From CAZLMF01 sp964560565 (lineage in GTDB: Bacteria; Bacillota; Clostridia; Oscillospirales; Ruminococcaceae): 15,697 nucleotides of DNA. Each line of letters begins with the position of its first letter. Position 1 is the stretch's first letter. Position numbers and translations under genes: made by a program. Under the pieces are notes generated by a model. The model saw only the letters and a program-made list of their open reading frames with translations. It ran no database searches and had not been told where the DNA came from. Location of the stretch: positions 1 to 15,697 of the forward strand of contig CAZLMF010000040.1 in the NCBI GenBank assembly GCA_964560565.1, given 5' to 3'. Below, piece by piece: positions 1-6,408 of the stretch.

Positions 1-680
1 GCGACACTGTTATACTCGTCACTCCCATTGACTCCTCCGCCCCAAAGGGCAGACTAATTCTCCCCCAACAGCAGGTCATAAGGGATGTCCTTGATAGCGG
101 TGCTATTGCCCTTGTAACCCAACCCGAACAGCTTTCACAAACACTACAAACCCTTTGCGTGAAACCTCGTATTGTCGTTACCGACTCTCAAGTATTCGGC
201 GCAGTTGCCGCGCAAATTCCAAGGGATATAATGCTCACCTCCTTTTCAATCCTTATGGCAAGACTAAAGGGGGAACTTACCGAGCTTATCCGTGGTGCGG
301 CAGCCATATCTAAACTGCGTGACGGTGACAGAGTGCTAATCGCCGAGGGCTGTACTCACCATGTGCAGGATGAGGACATCGGCAAGGTGAAAATCCCCAA
401 ATGGCTCACTAAGTCCACAGGCAAGCGCCTTGAATTTGAGTTTACCGCAGGCAATAGCTTTTCGGACAACGTAAGCAGCTATTCCCTTATTGTCCACTGC
501 GGTGCATGTATGTTAAACCCCGCAGAGATGAAGCGCCGTGCTACTCTTGCAAGACAAGAATGTGTTCCTATGGTCAATTACGGCATACTAATTGCCTATA
601 TTCAAGGTATACTTGAGCGTGCTATCCAGCCTTTTGAAGAAACAAAAGACGCATGGGAGGAACTGAAATGCTCGACCTAA
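1..680 (+). CDS. hydF: [FeFe] hydrogenase maturation GTPase HydF, C-terminal part (5' end outside window)
   Basis: The frame is open from the window edge (first full codon at 3) and gives 225 residues, so the N-terminal GTPase domain lies upstream of the window. What remains is the dimerisation and iron-sulfur region. The stretch VTPIDSSAPKGRLILPQ matches the conserved HydF segment, followed by TDSQVF and LTSFSIL. The cluster-binding signature is complete: a C-T-H-H motif (codons around 345-360) and, about 45 residues later, H-C-G-A-C (around 495-510), giving the three cysteines and the nearby histidines that hold the [4Fe-4S] cluster in this family. HydF is the cytoplasmic scaffold that receives the diiron precursor made with HydE and HydG and delivers it to apo-hydrogenase. 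The last 13 nt overlap hydE, so the two genes are probably translationally coupled. hydG is not in the window. The identification is from conserved motifs and the hydE neighbour and is secure. Confidence 0.95.
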   Translation, partial: DTVILVTPIDSSAPKGRLILPQQQVIRDVLDSGAIALVTQPEQLSQTLQTLCVKPRIVVTDSQVFGAVAAQIPRDIMLTSFSILMARLKGELTELIRGAAAISKLRDGDRVLIAEGCTHHVQDEDIGKVKIPKWLTKSTGKRLEFEFTAGNSFSDNVSSYSLIVHCGACMLNPAEMKRRATLARQECVPMVNYGILIAYIQGILERAIQPFEETKDAWEELKCST

Positions 681-1702
681 ATTCAATGACTAAACATGAG
701 CTAACCGCTCTAATCCTCGATGATAGCAAGCAAACCAAAGATGCGCTAATTTCGCAGGCAAGCGCCATTCGTGACAGCATTTTTGGCAAAGAAGTCTATG
801 CCAGAGGCTTAATTGAATTTACCAATTACTGCAAAAATAACTGCTTTTACTGCGGTATTCGTCATGATAACTCCACTTGCGAACGCTACCGACTTAGCAA
901 AACGCAAATCCTAGAATGCTGTAAGCTTGGCTTTGAACTTGGCTACCGCACCTTTGTTTTACAGGGCGGAGAGGACGACTTTTTCACCGACGACGTGCTA
1001 TGCGAAATAGTAAGTGAAATCAAGTCCTCCTACCCCGAATGCGCCATAACCCTATCGGTGGGCGAACGTAGTTATGACTCCTACAAGCAGCTTTTTGACG
1101 CAGGAGCTGACCGCTACCTCCTTCGCCACGAAACCGCTACCGATGCTCACTACAAAAAACTTCATCCCCATAGTATGGCGCTTTCTTCACGCAGGGAATG
1201 CCTATACAACCTCAAGAAAATCGGCTATCAAGTGGGTGCAGGTTTTATGGTAGGCTCGCCCCTTCAAACAGCTGAAAATCTTGCCGAGGATTTGCTCTTT
1301 TTAAAGGAGCTAAATCCAGAAATGGTAGGCATCGGGCCCTTTATTCCCCAGCATAACACACCCTTTGGCAAAATGCCCTCAGGAACTGTGGAGCTTACAA
1401 TAAAGCTGCTTGCTATGCTGCGAATTCTGCTACCCACCTCAATGCTACCTGCCACCACAGCAGTTGGCACTCTTGACCCCCTAGGGCGTGAAAAAGCTCT
1501 AAAAGCAGGTGCAAATGTAGTAATGCCAAATCTCTCTCCCACTGATGTCCGCAGTAAGTATCTGCTTTACGACAATAAAATCTGCACCGGTGACGAAGCG
1601 GCTGAATGCCGCAACTGCATCGAGCGACGCATTAACTCCGCAGGCTTTGTTTTAAGCAAGTCCAGAGGCGACCATGTCAATCATACCAAAACAAATGCAT
1701 AG
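668..1702 (+). CDS. hydE: [FeFe] hydrogenase maturation radical SAM enzyme HydE
   Basis: This is a radical SAM protein of 344 residues. The SAM-cluster motif C-x3-C-x2-C is at residues 55, 59 and 62 (CKNNCFYC), followed by the HydE-like YRLSKTQILE and VLQGGED segments. A second cysteine motif, C-x7-C-x2-C, lies at residues 306, 314 and 317. Some HydE proteins carry this auxiliary cluster, and it is reported as non-essential there. HydE acts in the cytoplasm on the HydG-derived iron-cysteine complex while the diiron subcluster of [FeFe] hydrogenase is built. I chose the ATG at 668 over the in-frame ATG at 653 because GGGAGG at 655-660 sits 7 nt before 668, and the later start gives only a 13-nt overlap with hydF. 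A strong terminator follows, so hydE is the last gene of its transcript. BioB-like and PylB-like enzymes share the fold, but the hydF neighbour makes HydE the clear choice. Confidence 0.95.
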   Translation: MLDLNSMTKHELTALILDDSKQTKDALISQASAIRDSIFGKEVYARGLIEFTNYCKNNCFYCGIRHDNSTCERYRLSKTQILECCKLGFELGYRTFVLQGGEDDFFTDDVLCEIVSEIKSSYPECAITLSVGERSYDSYKQLFDAGADRYLLRHETATDAHYKKLHPHSMALSSRRECLYNLKKIGYQVGAGFMVGSPLQTAENLAEDLLFLKELNPEMVGIGPFIPQHNTPFGKMPSGTVELTIKLLAMLRILLPTSMLPATTAVGTLDPLGREKALKAGANVVMPNLSPTDVRSKYLLYDNKICTGDEAAECRNCIERRINSAGFVLSKSRGDHVNHTKTNA

Positions 1703-1729
1703 CATAAGCATAGCAAAAGCATAGCAAAT
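1697..1729 (+). repeat. Three tandem copies of an 11-bp unit at the hydE 3' end
   Basis: Three direct copies, GCATAGCATAA (1697-1707), GCATAGCAAAA (1708-1718) and GCATAGCAAAT (1719-1729), run head to tail with a fixed 11-bp period. The first copy overlaps the hydE stop codon (1700-1702). They lie just before the terminator and look like a replication-slippage product; no function is evident. Confidence 0.7.
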
Positions 1730-1735
1730 CAACTA

Positions 1736-1763
1736 AAAGCGCAAGGCTAAAGCCTTGCGCTTT
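1736..1763. terminator. Bidirectional intrinsic terminator between hydE and the histidine kinase gene
   Basis: AAAGCGCAAGGC (1736-1747) and GCCTTGCGCTTT (1752-1763) form a perfect 12-bp stem with a TAAA loop. TTTGTTATT follows on the plus strand, and a short T-rich stretch (TTTTAGTT) follows on the minus strand. The two genes converge here, so the single hairpin can end both transcripts. Confidence 0.9.
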
Positions 1764-1764
1764 G

Positions 1765-3183
1765 TTATTCTTTTGCCTCAAACCAAAATGTTGAACCCTT
1801 GCCAACTTCACTATCAGCCCCATACTTAAAGCCGTGCATATCCAGTATTGTTCTAACTATATTAAGTCCCAATCCTGTTCCCACCACAGCTCTTTTATGG
1901 GGTGAATTCGCCTTGTAATACCTATCCCAAATTAGCTCAAGCTCATCGGGGGGAATTCCCTCTCCTGTATCAGAAACCTCAAATCGCACTCCTCCCTCTA
2001 TGCGGTAAAGGGAAATTGTGACCGTTTTATCCTCACCCGTATAGGTGACAGCATTATTGATAAGGTTATATATAACCTGCTCAAGCCTTATTCCATCCGC
2101 ATTTATAACTACATTTGGCTCAATATGGGCAACAAAATTATAGCCGTTTTTCTCGCTAAGCAGGATATATCTTTGCATTATCCCCTCTAGGTTCTCGGAT
2201 ATATTGTATTCACTAACTCTAAACTCGGTATTGCCCGACTCCATTCGTGAAAGGTCAAGTATATCTGTAACAAGGGATGTAAGCCTATCCGCCTCGTCAA
2301 TGATAACCGCCAAATGCTCTTTGCGCTTTACGGGATTATCCCCCGAAAGGTCACGAATCATCTCCGCATAAGCCTTGACCATTGTTAGCGGAGTCCGTAA
2401 ATCATGGGAAATGTTCGCAATAAGATCACGTCTGAGTCCATCCACCTTTGACATTTCAAGTGCTGCATAGTTTAGTGTTTGTGCAAGCTTATCAACTTCG
2501 GTAAATCCACCGCTTTCAAAGGAGGTGTTAAAATCCCCCTCCGCAAGCTTCTCCGCTGACTTTGTAAGCTTTACTATGGGTTTTGATAGCTGCCATGAAA
2601 TAAAGAACGACATCACAAACGCCACAAAAAAAACTATCACTGTGATGATATAGAACTGGCTTTGGAGTATCTCCGCTGTGGAATCAAGAGGCACGAGGGA
2701 CGCATATATGAATATGCTAGCTGAAATGTTCCCTGCCTGCTGAGGATGCCATATCACCGTTCCTACTAGCAAGCCATCTCTCCCAGTTCTAGGGTCGTTA
2801 ATATCATGCCGCATCGTGCTTGTGGGGCTTTTAATCATTTCATTATGGTAAAGCAAAAGCATGGGGCTGTTAGTCAGCGCACTTAGTACCCCTCCCCCCT
2901 GCATATCTTTATTGTAGGTCCTTGTTTCCCCTTCAATAAAGTCCACAACAAACACATCGAGCCCATTTTTAGTGGCAATGGAATCCACTGTGCCTGTGAA
3001 GTCCTCTTTCCCATAAGCAACAGCTATTTCGCCGAGTGCTTTCCCAACATCATAGGATTTCATGTGTTTATAATAGCTTTGCAGCAGGATTATTTGGAAC
3101 AGCCAAAGCAGCAGCAATATTATAGTAGCAAATGCCACAAAATTAAGCCACACCTTCCACTTTAAGCTTTCAAACAGCTTCAA
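1765..3183 (-). CDS. Membrane sensor histidine kinase (PhoR/VanS-like, HAMP-HisKA-HATPase_c)
   Basis: The protein has 472 residues and works with the response regulator encoded just upstream. The order of domains is: transmembrane segment at about 13-35, an extracytoplasmic sensor region at about 36-170 with no recognised ligand motif, a second transmembrane segment at about 177-198, a HAMP linker at about 199-250, the H-box ISHDLRTPL with phospho-accepting His260, the N-box (NLINNA, about 373-378), the G1 box DTGEGIP (about 405-411) and the G2 box GTGLGL (435-440). All catalytic ATP-binding motifs look intact. The first codon is TTG at 3183, with AGGGGGA about 8 nt upstream; starting here keeps the short cytoplasmic head before the first membrane segment. 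It lies 33 nt after the regulator stop codon and is probably co-transcribed. The stimulus cannot be told from sequence, and no obvious target gene sits next to it. Confidence 0.92.
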   Translation of the reverse strand: MKLFESLKWKVWLNFVAFATIILLLLWLFQIILLQSYYKHMKSYDVGKALGEIAVAYGKEDFTGTVDSIATKNGLDVFVVDFIEGETRTYNKDMQGGGVLSALTNSPMLLLYHNEMIKSPTSTMRHDINDPRTGRDGLLVGTVIWHPQQAGNISASIFIYASLVPLDSTAEILQSQFYIITVIVFFVAFVMSFFISWQLSKPIVKLTKSAEKLAEGDFNTSFESGGFTEVDKLAQTLNYAALEMSKVDGLRRDLIANISHDLRTPLTMVKAYAEMIRDLSGDNPVKRKEHLAVIIDEADRLTSLVTDILDLSRMESGNTEFRVSEYNISENLEGIMQRYILLSEKNGYNFVAHIEPNVVINADGIRLEQVIYNLINNAVTYTGEDKTVTISLYRIEGGVRFEVSDTGEGIPPDELELIWDRYYKANSPHKRAVVGTGLGLNIVRTILDMHGFKYGADSEVGKGSTFWFEAKE

Positions 3184-3216
3184 TCCGCTTTCCCCCTAAA
3201 AACCATGAGGCACTTA

Positions 3217-3888
3217 TCACACCTCGAACTTATATCCCATTCCACGCAAGGTCACTATGTACTTGCGATATTGCCCTAAGCTGCTGCGTAGCATTTTTAT
3301 ATGGGTATCAACCGTGCGGTCGTCACCAAAAAAGTCATAACCCCAAACTTCTTGAAGTAGCTTATCCCTAGTAAGGGCAACCTCTGCATTGCGCACCATG
3401 AAAAACAGCAGGTCATACTCCTTTGGCGTGAGGCTTAGCTTCTTTCCGTCAGCTCTAACACTTCTGCCTGCAAAATCAATTTCAAGCCCCTCAAAGCTCA
3501 CCTTGTCCACCGCTGAGTTTTTGCTCGCTGTGGAGCGCTTTATAATGGCATTTATCCTTGCCAAAACCTCCTTTGGGCTAAATGGCTTAACAACATAATC
3601 ATCAATCCCAAGCTCAAAACCAAACATTTTATCGTATTCCTCGCCTCTGGCTGATAAAATCAACATTGGTGTCTGCTTAAACTTCCGTATCTCCTTGCAG
3701 GCGGAAAATCCATCAAGGCGAGGCATCATTACGTCCATTACAATAATGTCGTAGTCATTTGACCTTGCAAGCTCAATAGCCTGCATTCCATCTGCCGCTT
3801 CTGCAACCTCATGCCCCTCAAATTCGGCATACTCACGCAACACCTCACGAATTTTTGCCTCATCGTCAACTATAAGAATCTTATACAT
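3217..3888 (-). CDS. OmpR/PhoB-family response regulator
   Basis: The protein has 223 residues, the usual size. The receiver domain (about 1-115) shows the acidic pair Asp8-Asp9 in ILIVDDE, the phosphorylated Asp52 in MDVMMPRLDG, the Ser79/Ala80 switch region in LILSARG and Lys101 in VVKPFSP. The C-terminal winged helix (about 130-223) has the LTPKEYDLL and RTVDTHIKMLR segments and ends in the typical TLRGMGYKFEV. It should bind DNA as a phosphorylated dimer at direct repeats. An ATG further upstream (3915) is in frame, but the ATG at 3888 has AGGAGG at 3895-3900, 6 nt away, and it places the receiver domain at residue 1, so I take 3888. The gene precedes its kinase gene and is divergent from pfk across about 290 nt of regulatory DNA. 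The regulon is unknown; autoregulation is possible because repeats lie upstream. Confidence 0.93.
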   Translation of the reverse strand: MYKILIVDDEAKIREVLREYAEFEGHEVAEAADGMQAIELARSNDYDIIVMDVMMPRLDGFSACKEIRKFKQTPMLILSARGEEYDKMFGFELGIDDYVVKPFSPKEVLARINAIIKRSTASKNSAVDKVSFEGLEIDFAGRSVRADGKKLSLTPKEYDLLFFMVRNAEVALTRDKLLQEVWGYDFFGDDRTVDTHIKMLRSSLGQYRKYIVTLRGMGYKFEV

Positions 3889-3924
3889 AATTCCCCTCCT
3901 CAATAAAGTTATCATATCAATTTA

Positions 3925-3930
3925 ATTATA
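3925..3930 (-). promoter_or_regulatory. Possible -10 element for the two-component operon
   Basis: On the minus strand a perfect TATAAT lies at 3930-3925, about 25 nt before the regulator's AGGAGG. No good -35 hexamer is present at 16-18 bp, which could mean activator dependence. A second TATAAT lies at 3975-3970, also without a clear -35. Low confidence. Confidence 0.35.
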
Positions 3931-4004
3931 CACTATTTTGTGAAAAATGGGTGATATCCAAATTGCTTTATTATACACATGAAATGTACTATAATATTTA
4001 TAGT
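3925..4004. repeat. Direct repeat pair and 17-bp palindrome upstream of the response regulator gene
   Basis: ATTATACAC occurs twice, at 3925-3933 and 3970-3978, 45 bp apart on centre. A palindrome, ACTATAA-TAT-TTATAGT, lies at 3988-4004. Such elements in a divergent intergenic region could be operators, perhaps of the adjacent regulator. The region is very AT-rich, so chance similarity is possible. Confidence 0.4.
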
Positions 4005-4023
4005 GATTATGCACTAATCCATG

Positions 4024-4052
4024 TTGCAAATATGCATATTTGAGGGTATAAT
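4024..4052 (+). promoter_or_regulatory. Sigma-A-type promoter for pfk
   Basis: TTGCAA (4024-4029) and a perfect TATAAT (4047-4052) are separated by exactly 17 bp. Transcription would start near 4059 and leave a leader of about 115 nt before the pfk ATG, which is long for a metabolic gene. Confidence 0.75.
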
Positions 4053-4141
4053 AATACCACAAATTAATTTAGTAGTAAAGCTTGTTTTTGTATGCTTTTA
4101 CTTTCTGGTAATCGTGTTCAGTGAGCTTGGTGCGCTTGGAG

Positions 4142-4168
4142 AGGAGGCATGCTTTTAAAGAAAGCATG
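4142..4168 (+). promoter_or_regulatory. Shine-Dalgarno sequence followed by a hairpin that sets its distance to the pfk start
   Basis: AGGAGG (4142-4147) lies 28 nt before the pfk ATG (4176), too far for normal initiation. The gap holds a perfect 8-bp stem, CATGCTTT (4148-4155) and AAAGCATG (4161-4168), with a 5-nt loop. If folded, the effective distance from AGGAGG to ATG is about 7 nt, which is optimal. No nearer Shine-Dalgarno sequence is visible. The stem also contains an in-frame ATG (4149) that would give only six codons and is too close to AGGAGG to be used. The structure is seen in the sequence; its role is inferred. Confidence 0.65.
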
Positions 4169-4175
4169 ATTCAAA

Positions 4176-5267
4176 ATGAAAAAAAGAATAGGAATTTTAA
4201 CAAGCGGAGGCGATTGCCCAGGGCTTAACGCCACAATCCGTGGAGTGGCAAAGGCAGTTTACCAACGTCTGGGTAGCGGCAACGTTGAAATTATAGGCAT
4301 AGTCGACGGCTATCATGGGCTTATTCACGATGAAGTTCACCTAATGCAGCCCTCGGATTTTTCAGGTATTCTCACTCAAGGCGGGACAATCCTCGGCACC
4401 TCCCGTCAGCCCTACCGCATGATGCAGGTTATAGGTGACGACAATATTGACAAGGTTGCAAATATGAAAGCCACCTACAAAAAGCATAAACTTGACTGCC
4501 TGCTGACTTTGGGCGGTAATGGCACTCACAAAACCGCAAACCTCCTATCCGAGGAGGGGCTTAATATAATTGGACTGCCTAAAACCATTGATAACGATAT
4601 TTGGGGCACTGATGTCACCTTTGGCTTTCACACAGCTGTTGACATTGGCACAGAAGTCATTGACCGTATTCATACCACTGCCGCAAGCCACAGCCGCATA
4701 ATGATAATCGAAATCATGGGCAATAAGGCTGGCTGGCTAAGCCTATTTACCGGAATTGCAGGGGGTGCTGACATAATCCTCATTCCCGAAATCCCCTTTG
4801 ACCTTGACTCCATCACCGAAGCTGTCATGGCAAGGGCACGTAGCAGTGCCACACGCAAGGCATTTTCCATCATTATTGCCGCTGAGGGCGCAATGGACAA
4901 GCAGGAGGCGCAGCTAAAGAAAAAGGAGCGCGCTCGCCTACGTGAGGAGCGTGGCGAAACCACCGCTACAATGCGCATTTCCAATGGTATAAAGGAGCGC
5001 ACAGGCATTGACACAAGGATTGTCACCCCAGGGCATATACTGCGTGGAGGCAGCCCTGTTGCTTACGACCGCATACTCGCCACAAAGTTTGGCGTACACG
5101 CCGCAAAGCTCATTGAGCAAGAACGCTATGGTTATACCGTGGCTGAAATTGACGGCGACGTTTGTGAGAACAAGCTAAGTGACATTGCAGGCAAGACAAA
5201 GTTTGTCCTACCCGATAATGAGCTTGTTGTAACTGCAAAGAAAATCGGAATCAGCTTTGGCGGTTGA
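4176..5267 (+). CDS. 6-phosphofructokinase (PfkA family, group III-like)
   Basis: The protein has 363 residues and should phosphorylate fructose 6-phosphate to fructose 1,6-bisphosphate in the cytoplasm. Conserved parts are the phosphoryl-donor loop ILTSGGDCPGLN (7-18), the GGNGT motif (113-117), the catalytic PKTIDND (135-141, base likely Asp139), the sugar-phosphate segment IMGNKAGWL (180-188) and the C-terminal LRGGSP (289-294). The donor-site residues are mixed. Gly116 is the ATP-type residue where pyrophosphate enzymes usually have Asp, while Lys136 before TIDND is typical of pyrophosphate-dependent and group III enzymes. Asn115 replaces the usual Asp or Glu. A charged insertion (about 242-262, rich in Lys, Arg and Glu) lies in the second half. 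ATP is the more likely donor, but pyrophosphate cannot be excluded from sequence. The gene stands alone between its own promoter and terminator; pyruvate kinase, often next to pfkA, is absent here. Confidence 0.93.
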   Translation: MKKRIGILTSGGDCPGLNATIRGVAKAVYQRLGSGNVEIIGIVDGYHGLIHDEVHLMQPSDFSGILTQGGTILGTSRQPYRMMQVIGDDNIDKVANMKATYKKHKLDCLLTLGGNGTHKTANLLSEEGLNIIGLPKTIDNDIWGTDVTFGFHTAVDIGTEVIDRIHTTAASHSRIMIIEIMGNKAGWLSLFTGIAGGADIILIPEIPFDLDSITEAVMARARSSATRKAFSIIIAAEGAMDKQEAQLKKKERARLREERGETTATMRISNGIKERTGIDTRIVTPGHILRGGSPVAYDRILATKFGVHAAKLIEQERYGYTVAEIDGDVCENKLSDIAGKTKFVLPDNELVVTAKKIGISFGG

Positions 5268-5291
5268 CCATCATATAAATTTAATATTTTG

Positions 5292-5328
5292 GAAAGGTGC
5301 TTGTGTTTCAAGCACCTTTCTTTTTATT
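5292..5328 (+). terminator. Intrinsic terminator after pfk
   Basis: GAAAGGTGCTTG (5292-5303) and CAAGCACCTTTC (5309-5320) make a perfect 12-bp stem with a TGTTT loop, followed by TTTTTATT. It starts 24 nt after the pfk stop codon. Confidence 0.93.
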
Positions 5329-5345
5329 GTCACAGCTCTTTCACA

Positions 5346-5462
5346 TTAAAGCATTATTCTATAATCGTAGAGCAAGACAGAGCATAAAACGATATAAGCC
5401 TTACGGTTTATATAGAATGAACACACAAATCCAAAGGAAAAGGGGGATGCGATAACCTTCAT
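5346..5462 (-). CDS. Doubtful 38-codon ORF in the pfk-rnfB gap
   Basis: On the minus strand an ATG at 5462 is preceded by AGGAG with about 9 nt spacing and opens a 38-codon frame ending in TAA at 5346-5348. The predicted peptide begins MKVIASPFSFGFVCSF and is moderately hydrophobic, with aromatic residues and a second hydrophobic patch (YIVLCSVLLY). It could be a small membrane peptide, but frames of this length arise by chance, no convincing promoter precedes it, and it lies downstream of the rnf terminator. I do not recognise it. Confidence 0.15.
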   Translation of the reverse strand: MKVIASPFSFGFVCSFYINRKAYIVLCSVLLYDYRIML

Positions 5463-5555
5463 AAATAAATACTCCTACATTTTCTAAAAGTTGCCATAGG
5501 GCAATATACCAGTTTGATTAGTCAAACATCCTCTCCTAAACATTTACGTACAATC

Positions 5556-5586
5556 AAAACCGCCACCTTGGTCAGGTGGCGGTTTT
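5556..5586 (-). terminator. Intrinsic terminator of the rnf operon (also fits the plus strand)
   Basis: AAAACCGCCACC (5556-5567) and GGTGGCGGTTTT (5575-5586) form a perfect 12-bp GC-rich stem with a 7-nt loop. It lies 18 nt after the rnfB stop on the minus strand. The T-run is part of the stem on both strands, so it can stop transcription from either side. Confidence 0.9.
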
Positions 5587-5604
5587 GTGTATTTAGCTTA
5601 CGCT

Positions 5605-6408
5605 TTAAGCTTGAACTGTTTCTCTCATATGAATACACTTAACAGGGCATACCTGCACGCAAACACCGCAGTTTGTGCATTTATCGGAGTCGATAATTGC
5701 ACGGTTGTCGATGACATGGATAGCGTCATATTCGCATTTACGCTCGCAAATCTTGCACGCTATACATCCGTTGCTGCAAAGCTGCCTTGTCACCTTGCCA
5801 CTGTCCTTTGACGAGCACGCAACGCTTACTATATTAGTCTCAGGCTTCATTGTGATAAGCAGCTTAGGGCACTGCTTTACACATAGCCCGCAAGCAGTGC
5901 AGCGCTCAGGATCAATCACTGCAATCCCATCAACCATGCAAATCGCATCGTATGCGCACACAGCAGCACAATCCCCATAGCCTAAGCATGCACTTGCGCA
6001 TACGCCCTTGCCATTGTAAAAGCGGTTAGCCGCTGAGCAAGAGGGCATCCCCTCAAACTCGAACTTGTCAGAGGTAGCCTTGCAATTACCATTACAATGA
6101 ACAAACGCAACTTCCTCAGTCACATCTAAGTATCCCGAGCCCATAATTTCGCTTATCTTCTTTGAGGCTTCGTCTCCGCCGGGCTTGCAAAGGTTAGTCA
6201 CCTCGCCGTTGATAATAGCGTTTGCATAGTCCTCACAGCCCGAATATCCGCACGCACCGCAGTTAATCTGAGGCAATACCTCCTTTACTGCGTCAACCCT
6301 CTCGTCAACCTCTACCGCAAAAACCTTTGATGCCACTGTCAGCAGTACTCCCGAGATAACAGCCAGCGCCGCAAATAATATTATAGGGTAAATGTATATA
6401 TCGAACAT
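5605..6408 (-). CDS. rnfB: Rnf complex subunit B, iron-sulfur-rich electron-input protein
   Basis: The protein has 267 residues. One N-terminal transmembrane helix (about 5-28) is followed by the four-cysteine motif Cys50, Cys53, Cys58, Cys74 (INCGACGYSGC) that marks RnfB. The rest is unusually cysteine-rich: Cys105/109/124, Cys137/141/147/151/157, a ferredoxin motif at 170/173/176/180, then Cys198, Cys211/215/218/221/225 and a last ferredoxin motif at 244/247/250/254/258. These 27 cysteines could carry up to six [4Fe-4S] clusters, as in acetogen and clostridial RnfB, more than the proteobacterial form. RnfB takes electrons from reduced ferredoxin at the cytoplasmic face. The ATG overlaps the rnfA stop by one base (TAATG), and GGAGGG lies 8 nt upstream, so translation is coupled. 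It is the last gene of the operon, followed by a terminator. Confidence 0.96.
   Translation of the reverse strand: MFDIYIYPIILFAALAVISGVLLTVASKVFAVEVDERVDAVKEVLPQINCGACGYSGCEDYANAIINGEVTNLCKPGGDEASKKISEIMGSGYLDVTEEVAFVHCNGNCKATSDKFEFEGMPSCSAANRFYNGKGVCASACLGYGDCAAVCAYDAICMVDGIAVIDPERCTACGLCVKQCPKLLITMKPETNIVSVACSSKDSGKVTRQLCSNGCIACKICERKCEYDAIHVIDNRAIIDSDKCTNCGVCVQVCPVKCIHMRETVQA

Larger units (their letters stand above)
5268..5604. other. Gene-poor gap between pfk and rnfB; possible small RNA
   Basis: These 337 nt hold the pfk terminator at one end and the rnf terminator at the other. Between them I see three small hairpins: ATATAAGCC/GGTTTATAT (5392-5413, one G-T pair), TTGCC/GGCAA around 5490-5505, and GTTTGA/TCAAAC around 5513-5528. 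A TATAAT at 5360-5365 on the plus strand has no good -35. If used, it would give an RNA of about 215 nt ending at the hairpin at 5556-5586, which has TTTTGTGT after it. I match this to no known riboswitch or RNA family. A purine-rich run (about 5434-5446) resembles a ribosome binding site, but only a three-codon frame follows it. Confidence 0.3.

Noticed and set aside
4149..4169. Six-codon upstream frame in the pfk leader
   Set aside because: Its ATG is one base from AGGAGG, too close for initiation, and it is inside the spacer hairpin.
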